From Hevea brasiliensis (Eukaryota; Streptophyta; Magnoliopsida; Malpighiales; Euphorbiaceae), in assembly GCF_030052815.1 (NCBI RefSeq), contig NC_079493.1, positions 124,754,394 through 124,818,393 of the forward strand: 64,000 nucleotides of DNA, written 5' to 3'. A program made the translations under genes and the position numbers. A model generated the notes under the pieces. The model was given only the letters and a program-made list of their open reading frames with translations, was not told where the DNA came from and searched no databases. Shown here piece after piece: positions 48,436 to 60,356 of the stretch. The number at the start of each line of letters is the position of its first letter. Position 1 is the first letter of the stretch.

Positions 48436-51400
48436 ATGCAGCACCAGAGGCTTAAACAGCAGCAACAAGCTCTGATGCAACAAGCTCTTCTTCAACAACA
48501 GTCTCTCTACCACCCTGGCCTTCTCGCTCCTCCTCAGGTTCTCTCTCTCTCTCTCTCTCTCAATTTCTCTGCTTCTTGAATCATCGATGCGATTGCGTTT
48601 CCGTTTTCGAATTTTATGTTATTGATTTTGATTGTTTTCGAAGGTTTTGGTTTGTTTGTGTCTGTGTTTGATTGGGTTGCTGGAGCTAGGGTTAGGTTTT
48701 TATAGCTAAGGGATTTGAATATTTGTGATTCTGGAGCATTTTCGTTTTTGGAATTCTTGGTTTAGGGTTGGTATTGTCGTCGTCATTGTAATGTTAGATG
48801 TTAGGGTTTTGAATTTGATACTTTTATTGACTTGTTTGTTTTTTACTCCCCCTACTCCACTCTTTTTTTTTTTTTGGTTTTTAGAGGGGGGTTGGTGGGG
48901 GGTGTTATTGTTACAGATGAATGGGAAGTTAACTTTGCTAATGATATGCTATGCCTATGTGCTAGTTGGGCTTTGACATTGCTTTTTTTGCCAGATTACT
49001 TAAATTAGTACTCAACTAGTCTTTGGCTTCCTTGTTGATCCTGACTAAATTTATCTTGGCACAATTTGTTAGGCATTGTTGTGGTGCCCTTTGTCTCTCC
49101 ATGCTTGTCCAAATACTCATAGGCAAGTGCGGTCCATTTGAAAATGAAATAATGTTTGGTGTAGACTTCATTATTGCATTGGCCCATGATCATTTAGCAG
49201 GCATGAATGCTGTAACATTATTTGACATGCACAACCTGTTAGAATATAACTAGTGTTTCGTGTTCCCCTCAAAAAAAAAAATGAAAAAAAGCAAAACTTG
49301 GTTCCTTTCTCTTTCCTTCGCTGACACTTACAACGAGTGAATCTCTGTGTAGGCCATCTGATTGTATTGGAAGTGTATAATTTCCCAGTTTCCATTAAGA
49401 TGATGAAAGCAAACTAACCCTTATTTCTCGTTTTTATAAACTTAAAGAGATCATCACAATTTTCATTCTAATGTTATCTGCTGCAAACTACAAAAAACTG
49501 TTGGATTTTTACCTTTGCCGTTTGGAATTTCTTTCAGAAAAGCACAAGAAACTGTGCTTTATTTGTGTCGTGTTAAAGATCTTAAGCCTTGAGTTCCATC
49601 TGGGAAATCAATGGGCAATTTCTTTTTGAATTATGTGTTCTTAACTTGACCAATGAATTTAACAGTATACAAATAGGAAAAGGTATATTGGAGTATAATT
49701 GATAACAACTTAAATATAGTTTTTTTTTTGGTCTTCTATCTAGTTTTGAGTCATTCTGGCCATAATTTAGATTTATTATGAGAACCATTTTGTCTTCTCC
49801 ATTTTAGGTTTGTTTAACTCACAAATTTTCTGTGGAGCTGTGGGATTTTTTTTTTTTTAATTTTCATCTTTTTGTAATGTAGTTATTAATACCTCATTAA
49901 CTTTTGTTTTGGGTTAAAATGCTTTTGATTTGGGTAGAATGAGGGAGTTTTCTTTTATATGATTTAGTTTTATTTCTTTTATATTCTTTTCGTTTTACAT
50001 TTTTATTTTGCAGATTGAGCCAATTCCTAGTGGAAATCTGCCTCCTGGTTTTGATCCAAGCACTTGCCGCAGTGTGTGAGTGTTTGTTCTGAAATTTTTC
50101 TTTTTCCTTTTTATTTTTATTTTTTTTAAATTTTGTTTCGTTTTGTTTCATTGTGTGCTTACCATCTTATCCACATACTTATGCAACTGCCCATTTCATT
50201 TCTACTTTACTCATCTAGTAAGTGTGGTGCTTTTCTTCACTGAATATGTTGTTTTGTAAATATAGACATTATCTAGTGTTAGTGTAAGATAATATCTATT
50301 GGTAATTTTTCAACAGCACTTCAAGCCATATGAAAATGTGCTCGCTACTTGTGTGATTTCACTTGTTTTTATAATCGACCAAGGTCACTTATAATTTTAT
50401 TTATTTTCTTTTTTTCTTTTTTTTTTTTAAACTTCTAGTTTCTTTATTTTTGAAAAAAATGCAGGTATGTGGGAAATATCCATACACAGGTAACTGAACC
50501 ACTTCTCCAAGAAGTTTTTGCGAGTACCGGTCCTGTCGAAGGCTGTAAGCTTATCAGAAAGGAAAAGGTACATTTGTCAATTGACTAAATAGGGTTGATC
50601 TTTATTTATTCTGAATGGTTTTAGTTGGTGTGTTTTGATGTGAATGACTTAATTAGCCATTTTCTTAAAATATATGCCAGCTGTTTCCAATGTTTTTGAC
50701 ATCTCTGTTGTGTCTGCATATGCAGTCATCCTATGGATTTATTCATTACTTCGATCGCAGATCAGCTGCTCTTGCTATATTATCTCTTAATGGAAGGCAT
50801 TTGTATGTAGCTTGCTTTCGTTTTTTCTGTTAGTTGACTCTACTACTGATTTTCTGTTACTTTGTTTTAACCTTACATCTTGTTATCATGTGATTTGCAG
50901 ATTCGGGCAGCCTATAAAAGTTAATTGGGCATATGCTAGTGGTCAGCGGGAAGATACATCTGGTTGGTTCTTGATTGAGTTTGTGTTTAATACTCAACTA
51001 TCTGCTTATCATTTTGCTGATACATAGGCTGGAACTTGATTATGATGTGCAGGTCATTACAACATTTTTGTTGGAGATCTTAGTCCTGAGGTTACTGATG
51101 CTACACTTTTTGCCTGCTTTTCAGTTTATCACAGCTGTTCGTAAGTCTTTTGCCCTTCCTTTTATGTGTGTGTGCTTGATGAGCTTTAGCATTTTGAATT
51201 TATGAAATTGTGAAATTCTGAAAAAATATTATATGATTTTAATTGGTGTTACAAAGTGGAGGACCATCTCTGATTTTGTACTGGTTCCAGAGATGCAAGG
51301 GTTATGTGGGATCAGAAGACTGGGCGCTCAAGAGGCTTTGGTTTTGTTTCTTTCCGAAATCAACAGGTAGTGTTGTCATCATGTGCGTTTCTCCTCTATA

Positions 51401-53414
51401 TAAAATTAGGCCTTATATGACACTAACATTTTTATTTTTATTCAGGATGCCCAAAGTGCAATAAATGACTTAACAGGTATGGATTAAGGGAATTACTGAA
51501 ATTTGTTTTAGCTTCAGGATTATTACACTTATGTGCCCTAACACTTATCCAATAAAGTTCAATTGCTGAATTAGTAACTTTTTCTCAACCTAATCACTTT
51601 TTCACATCAGAAATAGGCAGTTTGTTATGTTCACTTTGCCTTCTGATTTATTTTCTGTAAAATTATTTGCAAGTTATATATGAATATCTCTGCAATTGGT
51701 AATGGTGAAAAGGAAAATTTAACATTACAATACTAGCAATATAGGGATATACATATAATAGTTTTAACCCACTCTCAACTCTTTCTCCTTATTGAGAAAG
51801 GGTAATTATTATTGCTAAATAATACTGGGTGCAAGGTATAGGATTATATCAGTTTGATTACGTGAACTGGTGGAGTTTAGTAATCATAGTATACTTATGC
51901 TGAACCCATATACAGTACATGACAATAATGCTTATTTGTCTGGCTCATTTTTAGGGAAGTGGCTTGGGAGTAGACAGATTCGTTGTAACTGGGCCACCAA
52001 AGGCGCTGGTACTAATGACGACAAACAAAGCTCTGATGCCAAAAGTGTGGTGGAACTAACAAATGGCTCATCAGGTTTGTTGTGTCATATCTGATGAAGT
52101 GAATTAATGGTTTATGTCTTTAGTATTCTAGGATTTTATCTTTTGAGATATGTGCAGGTCATCATTATTCTGTTTTGGGGTTTGGTGATTTCTGTTATTT
52201 TATTGAATACATGAATGCCTAGTACTTGTGACAATAATTTGTTTTCCTTTTATCCTGTCCTATTGCACATCAGTTTAATTGTGCTGTATCTGATTATTCG
52301 AATTATTGCTATACGTGACATGATTTTCGTATTCTACAATTTTATCTTCTGAGATGTGTGCTGATCATCATTATTCTGTTTTGGGGGTTCATTGATTTCT
52401 ATTATCTTGTTGAATGCATCAATGTCTGTACTTGTGATTTGTTTTACTTTTTATCCTGTCCTCTTGTTTCTATATAGCCCTGATATATGTAGTTCTTCTT
52501 CCACATGCAAACAATTTTGAAAGCTTAACTAATAATTTTTTTCTCCTTGATTGCTCAGAAGATGGCAAAGAGACAGCTAATAATGAGGCTCCTGAAAACA
52601 ATCCTCAGTATACAACTGTATATGTGGGAAATCTCGCCCCAGAAGTAAGAAAATTTTCGACCTATCCATGCGTGCAGTGTTCAGGCGTGTTTGTGTATGT
52701 GATTGTTTTGTAATGTGTTCTCTTACAAGGAGAATGTTCGCTTGGAAAATCTGGCTTACAATTTCCAAGAATTTATTGATGTTCTATTTTGCAGGTTACC
52801 CAGCTTGATCTCCACCGCCACTTCCATGCTTTTGGTGCTGGAGTTATTGAGGAGGTCAGAGTTCAGCAGGATAAAGGATTTGGTTTTGTGAGGTACGGTA
52901 CTCATGCTGAGGCAGCTCTTGCTATTCAGATGGGAAACACCCAGTCAATTCTTTATGGCAAACAAATAAAGGTATGTCAAATTGTACTTTTTACCTTTAT
53001 GTATCTAGCATCTAGGTATAATTTTGATGTCATGGAAGGAGGGGTGTTTTTTCATGTGGGAGAAATTTGAAGGAGCCCTTTACATTTCGATTGGAAACTG
53101 ATTTTCAAATGCTGTTCTTGTGCTTGTAGTGCTCTTGGGGTAGCAAGCCCACTCCACCAGGGACAAGTTCAAACCCACTCCCCCCGCCTGCAGCTGCACC
53201 TTTGCCAGGCCTCTCAGCTACTGACCTTTTGGCATATGAGCGGCAACTAGCAATGGGCAAGATGGGCGGTGTCCATGCCTTGATGCACCCTCAGGGGCAA
53301 CACCCTCTTAAACAAGCAGCAATGGGAATGGGTGCGGCTGGAGCAAGCCAAGCAATATATGATGGTGGGTTTCAGAATGTTGCTGCTACCCAGCAACTTA
53401 TGTACTACCAGTAA
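48436..53414 (+). CDS. UBP1: Oligouridylate-binding protein UBP1-like, three RRMs
   Basis: Twelve exons join in frame: 48436-48537, 50014-50075, 50465-50567, 50726-50802, 50901-50962, 51053-51140, 51291-51366, 51446-51476, 51955-52074, 52559-52644, 52795-52971 and 53130-53414. They give 422 residues. UBP1 proteins (TIA-1/Pub1 relatives) bind U-rich RNA, act in pre-mRNA maturation in the nucleus and form stress granules in the cytoplasm. A Q-rich N-terminus ([20 protein letters not shown]) is followed by RRM1 (about 54-129; [14 protein letters not shown]), RRM2 (about 142-219; [14 protein letters not shown]) and RRM3 (about 263-337; [14 protein letters not shown]). The tail ends in TQQLMYYQ. 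All RNP motifs look intact. JAZ and UBP1 are also neighbours in Arabidopsis (recalled At1g17380/At1g17370). The short 31-bp exon 8 is a place where gene predictors may fail. Confidence 0.95.
52123..52461. repeat. Diverged direct duplication in UBP1 intron 9
   Basis: Positions 52123-52260 and 52329-52461 share long words in the same order (TATTCTA, TTTTATCTT, GAGAT, ATCATCATTATTCTGTTTTG, TGTACTTGTG or AGTACTTGTG, TTATCCTGTCC). They are two diverged copies of about 135 bp separated by about 70 bp. They lie in the same intron and do not affect the coding sequence. Confidence 0.8.
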
Positions 53415-54087
53415 TGATAAGAGTTAACGTCAGACCTTTATTTCCTGCCTTTGCAGGTGTAATTTGAGTCTTAAACAATTAGGAAGTCTTTTCTGTTTTC
53501 ACTTTATCCTGCGGTGAGATCGTTACCCGCATATTCATATCCATATGCTTGCCGTTTGTATGGATGTATACATAATATGTATGCTGCTTTTTTTTATTTC
53601 CCAGTCTTCTACCATGTAGGTATGAGTGTTATCTACCAAGTAGGATGGAGTGATTGTGGCGAGGGAATGAGCTGTCCCATATGGACACTAGTTTGCTTTA
53701 ATAGCTTCGACTGTCTTGATATTTGTCTGTTGTATGCGAATTTTATTTAGAGTTATTTCACATTATTGGGTTTGCTGAGGCATGGAATGTGGCCTTATTT
53801 TCTTTTATTCCTTTTTTTGTTCCCCTGGTATTTATGCAACAAGCGATTAAGACTCTATTTGTTTTTGGCATTTTCTGGTGTTTGAGACGCACAGGAAAGT
53901 TAGTCAATGAAAAATATTTTTCTGGTCAAAGAAAAAACTAAGTTATTTTGAGGGAAAATAACTTTTTTTTTTCAAAAGAGGAAGTTATTTTTATTTTTTA
54001 AATTTTGATAATCTTATTAAAATGTGAACATGTTTATACATATGTGAAATAAATATATATCATTAATTTAATTTTACAAATAAATAA
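53415..54087 (+). other. UBP1 3' flank up to the LINE insertion
   Basis: The UBP1 3' UTR probably extends to about 53800. Around 53840-53990 and again at 57310-57405 the LINE is flanked by sequences with GAAAAATATTTTT words and a GTGAAACAAACGCA end, which could belong to a small MITE into which the LINE jumped. Confidence 0.4.
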
Positions 54088-57000
54088 GCTCAACTTAACT
54101 AAGTTTTTATCTAAAAAATTTATTGGGGTCAATTATATGTATTCTCTTTTTTCACTCTAAATGATTTTGGGTTAAATCCTCGGAAATGTGTAATGTTTCT
54201 AGGTAATGTTGTACTACTTTCCTCCAAGTCAGTTTAGGTCTATTCTTTCTTTTCTTTCTATCTTCTAACCCAATGTGCTCTACTTGTCTAATTGAAGCCT
54301 TCGTATGTTTACACTTCATATGATCAAATTACCTCAATATTCCTTCTCTCAATTTATCCTTAATTGGCACCACTTTTACCTTTTATCTAATATTCTCATT
54401 ATGGACTTTATGTAGCCTAGTATGGCCACTCATCCACCTTAACATTCTTATTTTCGCAACGCTTATCTTAAACACATATGACTCCTTCATTGTTCAACAC
54501 TCGCTACCATATAACATGGATGGTTGTATGACTGTACAGTAAAATTTTTCTTTTAACTTATTGGGAATCTTACGATCACATAAAACTCCCGTGACACGTC
54601 TCCACTTCAATTATCCGGCTTTAATCTTATGACTAACATCATCCTCACGTCCCCCATTTACTTGAAGAATTAAGCCGAGATATTTAAAGTGATTACTTTG
54701 GGGCAATATCACTTCATCCAAACTAACTCTTTCCCTATCACCAGTTTAGCCTTCACTGAACTTGCAATGCATGTATTCTGTCTTCGTTCTACTTAACTTT
54801 TCGACTCTAGAGTACTTTTTCAGAACTCTAGCTTTCTATTAACTCTTTCTCATGTCTCATCTATCAGAACTATATCATCCGCAAACATCATGCATCAAGG
54901 GATATATGTTTCGTCAATTCATCTAGAACTAATGTAAAAAGGTAAGGGCTTATAGCTGAACCTTGGTATAATCTAATTGAGATAGGAAAATCTCTTGTAT
55001 CCCCTCCTACTGTGCGCACAATATTAATTGCTCCTTCATACATATTTTTCAATACTTGTATATACCTAATAGATACCCTCTTTTATTCTAATACTCTCTA
55101 TAAGACATCTCTGGTAGATGCTCTTTTTTATTCTAACACTCTCTATAAGACATCTCTGGAACACTATCATAAGCCTTCTCCAAATCGATAAAAAAACTAT
55201 ATGTAGATCTTTCTTCACATCTCTATATTTCTCTATCAAGCTTCTAATGAGAAAGATTGCTTCTATAATTGAACGATCAGGCATGAAGCCAAATTAATTG
55301 GGAGAGATAAAAGTGTCATGTCGTAGTTGATGTTTCACAACTCTCTCCCACAACTTCATAGTATGGCTCATAAATTTAATTCTCCTATAGTTTGAGCAAC
55401 TCTGTATGTATCCCTTATTTTTAAAAATAGGTACTAAAAAATACTCCTCCTCCATTTACCAGCCATTTTCTTTGAGTTCAGAATCTTATTAAATAGTTTT
55501 GTTAACCATGCCACTCCCATATCTCCCAAACACTTCTACACTTGAATTGGTATTCCCTTAGGTCCACAGGCGTTACCCATTTTCATTCTCTTAAGTGCTT
55601 CCTTTACTTCTAAAGATCTAATTCTTCTAGTATAATTCATATTTTTTTCTATTGCTCTGTAGTTTATATTCACCTTATTACTACTTTGACTATTGTTAAA
55701 GAGATTATCAAAATAATTTCTCCATCTTTTTTTAATGTCCTCATCTTTCACCAACACTTTTCCTTCTTTATCCTTAATGCACATAACTTGATTGAGATAT
55801 TAACATTTCTTTTCTCTTTTCCTTGCTAATTTATAAATATCTTTCTTTCCTTTTTTAGTTCCAAGTTTCTTATATAACTTTTCAAAGGTCTGTGTTCTTC
55901 ACTGCCTTTTGTAATTCCTTATTCCACCACCATCTCTCTTTTGAGAGTGGTCCATGTCCTCTAGACTCTCCAAGTATCTTTCTAGCTAATTCTCTAATCT
56001 TTGATGCCATCTGTATCCATATACCATTGGCCTCCACATCTAGCTTCTATGCTTCGGACTCGAGAAGCTCATTTTTGAATTTCACTTGCTTTACTCCTTT
56101 GAACTCCCACTACTTTATTCGAGCTATAATATTTCTTCTAGCCTTACTTGAATTATTCCTAAACTTGACATCTAAGACCACTAACCGATGTTAACTTGTT
56201 AAAGCCTCTCCCGGAATGACCTTGCAATCCTTGCATAGAGCTCTATTTGTCTTCTTGGTTAAGAGGAAGTCAATTTGGCTTCAATGATGTCCACTTTTGA
56301 AAGTCACTAAATGTGACTCCCTTTTCATAAAGTAGGTATTTGCTAGTATTAGGTCGTACGCCATAGCAAAATCCAGGATGCTTTTTCCCTCCTCATTTCG
56401 GCTACCAAAACCAAAACCTCCATGGACATTCTCATAACCTTGCCTATCACTTCCTATATGTCCATTCAATTCTCCACCAATTAAAATATTCTCTTCATTC
56501 GTTATGCTTTGCATTAGATCATCCATATCTTCCCAAAACTTTTGTTTACTCTCACTATCTAGTCCTATTTGTGAGGCATAAGTACTAACTACATTTATTG
56601 TTTTTCCTTCTAGAACTAACTTTACTAGTATAATTCTATCTCTTACTCTTTTCACAACTATTATGGCATCTTTTAATGTCCTGTCTATGATTATGCCCAC
56701 TCCATTCTTGTTCCTCTCCTTTCTAGTAAACTACAGTTTGTATCTTGAATTAACTACTTCATTGCTTTTCTCTCCTACCCATTTAGTCTCCTGAATGCAA
56801 GCAATATTTACCATTTTCTTTTCCAAGGTATCCACAAGCTCTATTAATTTTCCTGTAAGTGATCCAACATTCCAAGTACCAATTCTAATTCTCCTCCTAT
56901 CCTATTTCTTCCTAATTGATCTCCTTCTATGATATCTTATATTGTTCTCTATACCTATCTTGTGTTCTGTTCCATTATTTGTTATACTATCTGTCCTATG

Positions 57001-57308
57001 GACTAACTTCTTTATCCACACCCATCCATGATATGGGAACCCTTGCTCATTTAACACTACACTCGGTACACTCGGGCGCCGGTATAGCGCATTGCTTTCG
57101 GTGAACGCTTTACACCCTTGCATATTTCTCACTCCACCCGGGCTCTGATGTAGCGCATCGTAAGTAGAGGATGCCCCAACGTTTATCTCATAAGAATCCA
57201 TATCATGAGGTGTAACAAAATTTTACGCTGATTATCACCTACCGCAACCCCTCTCCTTTATCTGGGTTTGGGATCGGCTAAGCACAAATTATTTAGGCAG
57301 AGTTAACA
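54088..57308 (-). mobile_element. Full-length, inactivated RTE-type LINE
   Basis: A 3.2-kb element, the expected RTE size, flanked by a 14-bp target duplication with two mismatches (TTACAAATAAATAA at 54074-54087, TTACAAACAAACAA at 57309-57322). On the minus strand: the ORF start region (57201 to 56902; MDSYEINVGASSTYDALHQS), an apurinic-type endonuclease (about 56700-56281; YASQIGLD, GELNGHIGSDRQGYENVHGG, where the usual aspartate before LNGH is E), linker (55784-55536; KRWRNYFDNLFN) and reverse transcriptase with FADD (54885-54874) still readable. The 3' tail is the GGCTTAGTT-like end seen in the fragment at 1587. Many stops and frameshifts inactivate it. It lies just downstream of UBP1 in antisense orientation. 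Confidence 0.93.
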
Positions 57309-59228
57309 TTACAAACAAACAATGAAAAATATTTTTATGAAATTTTTTTATTAAAAAATATTTTTCATATATAAATTATTTTTCGTGAAACAAACGCAAT
57401 ATAAATAAAGCAATATCATGTAACACAGGCACCCGTATTGAGGGCTTACTTGGTCCTGTATGAACTGGCAATTGCCAATGGGGGCTTGCAATATCCCCAG
57501 CTAATGTCTCACGATGCTATTTATTCTAGAATTTTAGAGTTCTCATTGGAGTTATGTGAATGCACATTTATGTATAAGCCGTGCACTGGTGATCCTGAAT
57601 TGAACTAAAATATCAAACCAAAAAATCTGTGATCTATTAATGAATTTTAATTTAGTAGTATCCAATTATTCTTGAAAGTATCAAACTAAAATATCAATTA
57701 TTCTTGAAATTTAATTTTCTCTCTTTTATCATAGATATTGGAATCGTTTGGAATAAATTATTTATAAAAAAAAAATTAAAAGGAATTTTCATATAATCAT
57801 AAATAAATTTTATTTTTTTAAAATGTAAAATTTTTAAATTAAAAAAAATAAATCTTTTTATTTTAAATACAAAAATTAATAAGAAAATCAGTTGAATTAA
57901 AATTTTAAAAAATTTTACATTCCAGATAAGAGATTTTGAAAAGAAAAAAATAAAGTAACATCAATCTTCTTTTTTCTTTTCATAGGCACAAGTTTAGAAT
58001 ATTGGCATCACTTGCCATTTTAAACAATGCTTTTCTAGTATCCATTAGACACTAAAACAAGTTTGGAGCATAAATAATTAGCAAACAAGTTTGGAATATA
58101 AATATTTAGTGCTACAGAATTTTTAAATAATTTTTTTTTTTTTTTGGGATCAAGAAAACGAGGACTCCAACTTGATTCTGTTAAGTAAGTAATATATTTT
58201 CAACCACTAAATCAAATGAGGCTAGGCATTTCTTTGTTATATTTTATTTTTAATGTTTATACTTTTTTTAAGCCATTTCTATGTTTATAGTTTTGAAAGG
58301 AAGATAATATTTTTATATTCATATAACGTAATATTTTTAATATAAAAATATATTTTTAAATGAGCATGAAAAACGATGTGAAGATTGGAATGAAGTTGCT
58401 TAATATTGTCTTGCCTGTTAAGCAAGAATTCTTCATCAATTTTGAGGCAAAAACGAATTCCCCATCAGAAGCAAATTGAATTTGCCATCCCATATATTCA
58501 CTTGAATACAGGTGGTTCTCATTTGCCATTGAACAAGGCATAACCACTAATGGGTCCTATCCATAGAAATGAGCAAACAAAATCGAAAAAACAGTTCATC
58601 TTATAGGTAAATTTGGTTTCATTTTGGTTTTTGGAAATTTTTTGTTCGTTTTTGATTTTCACAAATAAAAAGCTGCTTAACCAAAGAGGAATATAATATT
58701 CAGTTCATCTCGGTTAAATTGTCGAATTATATATTTTTATATTTAATATTTATATATATAATATTATATTTTTTTTTAAATTTTATTTAGTAATTCCACT
58801 CACTATATCTTTGCAATTTTTTAAATTCTTGTTATTTCAAACACTTATTAATAATTATAATTAAATTTTATTTTCAATAAAATGGTATTTTAAAGCTAAT
58901 TTGATTATTAAAATGAACTAGATTATTTTTATTTTATTTCTTACCATCGTAAATATTTTTGGATTATATTGGTAATTTGGAATTTGATTGGATAATATTA
59001 TTAGTATCATAGTTTGTTACATTTCTTACAAAATTTTATTGTTTAATAATGAATTGTGACTTAGGATATGAAAACAAAAATAATAGTTTGATACATACAT
59101 ATATAACTGGGAAATATATAAACAAAAATAATTAAGAAAGAAAATTAAGTCAATATTTTAAAATCAATATTAATTTGATGCTTAAACTTAGTCTTAACTT
59201 GAATCACTTATTATTAAGGAGGATAATA
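57309..59228. other. AT-rich spacer
   Basis: No gene is recognised in this stretch. It is AT-rich with poly-A/T runs. A weak relic of CGGTT-type sequence occurs at about 58560-58720 but is too decayed to call. Confidence 0.45.
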
Positions 59229-59760
59229 ATGGATATGTTTTCTAAAAGCTTAATCAAACTGTGGAAGGAAGGGAAGGTGCGAGCATTTGTCTTACTCAGC
59301 CCTATGCTCCAAGTAATTCTGATCCTTCTGGGCAACTGTAGAAAGCATACCTCAAGCTCTTGGATTAGAATTACTTTGTGGTGTGCTTACTTAGCAGCAG
59401 ACTATGTTGCCACCATTGCACTGGATGCCAGCTTAAGCAATTTCGTAGATGTCTTTGGGAATAATGGTTCTGCTTCTTTTGACTACAGCATTGAGCTAAC
59501 TGCATTTTGGGCTCCATTTCTGCTGTTGCACTTGCTCGGACTAGACACTATCACGGCCTATTCATTGGAGGACAATGAGTAGTGGACAAGGCACCTGCTT
59601 GGACTTGTTATCCAGACTGAGAGTTGCGTTTTACATTCTCATCATGTCGTGGACAGGCTCTCTTGTCTCGATTCTTTCCTTGTTGATATTTGTTCTGGGC
59701 TCATCATGTATGGAGAAAGGATTTCAAATAAAAGTTACGAATTTCACACACGCAAAAATC
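59229..59760 (+). pseudogene. DUF4220/DUF594 family gene fragment
   Basis: A truncated copy of the N-terminal part of a plant DUF4220 membrane protein: MFSKSLIKLWKEGKVRAFVL, SSWIRITLWCAYLAADYVAT, FWAPFLLLHLLGLDTITAYS, LEDNE. A TAG stop at 59580-59582 follows where the family usually has a residue between NE and W. The frame then continues (WTRHLLGLV), shifts by +1 near 59615 (VAFYILIMSWTG) and shifts back near 59700 (IMYGERISN). Complete family members are several hundred residues longer. The function of the family is unknown. It adjoins the minus-strand exon mosaic at 59920-62249. Confidence 0.85.
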
Positions 59761-59919
59761 CCTTTGAACGCCTTCCCAATTGAATTAAAAACACCAAAAT
59801 TTCAATCACTTTATAAGAATTGATTATAAAAAATATCAAGGAGAGTACATATCATCATGTTTAGACTGTTAAGTTATGTTTCAATCGCAGCAGCTAAAAG
59901 AAAGAAAACTGAAACAAAC

Positions 59920-60033
59920 CTGCATATTGAATGCAACCATTTGAGCGCCATGCATCCAAGCAATTAGTGGCTTGTAGTTGGAGGAGTTAAACCAAGTGCC
60001 TTTAGGATACACCCGGAAGACATTTTTTTGAAC
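59920..60033 (-). pseudogene. Isolated exon of a phosphoinositide-specific phospholipase C
   Basis: A 114-bp, 38-codon exon with an AG acceptor (60035-60034) and a GT donor (59919-59918). It reads [20 protein letters not shown] and [14 protein letters not shown], a conserved part of the catalytic Y region of plant PI-PLC. No other PLC exon is seen nearby: the EF-hand, X and C2 parts are absent. Changes such as W in KGTW (R is usual) and A in IAW (G is usual) suggest relaxed constraint. It is in phase 0 with the TPR exon upstream on the same strand. Confidence 0.9.
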
Positions 60034-60228
60034 CTGTACACAACAGATCAAATATTTACCTTGCAATCAACTATTTAATACAAATTAATATAAACACAAC
60101 CATATCATCAAATCCAAAGCAAAATTGCCCATTCAGCCAGAAACCAGAAAGATCAAAGAAATAAAAGTTTTGCCTAGCAATCTGGCGTACAGGAGAGAGA
60201 TCAAGACAGAAAGAAGAAGTGAGAAGGT

Positions 60229-60262
<34 letters not shown>

Positions 60263-60270
60263 GCATATAT
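60229..60270. repeat. (AC)n microsatellite
   Basis: An AC/GC dinucleotide run lies in the space between the PLC and TPR exons. Confidence 0.9.
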
Positions 60271-60356
60271 ATCTAAATTGAATTAAAAAAAATTGTCTGT
60301 TTGGTTGCTTAGAAACTGACACTATCTACATATTCATAAGAGTACTTAGGCATTAC

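Noticed and set aside
48725..49395. Several 60-83-codon frames in UBP1 intron 1
   Set aside because: They lie inside a long AT-rich intron and encode no known domain.
58560..58720. Possible third copy of the CGGTTCGG MITE
   Set aside because: Only scattered GGTTT and TTCGG-like words remain; no terminal repeats or target duplication could be found.
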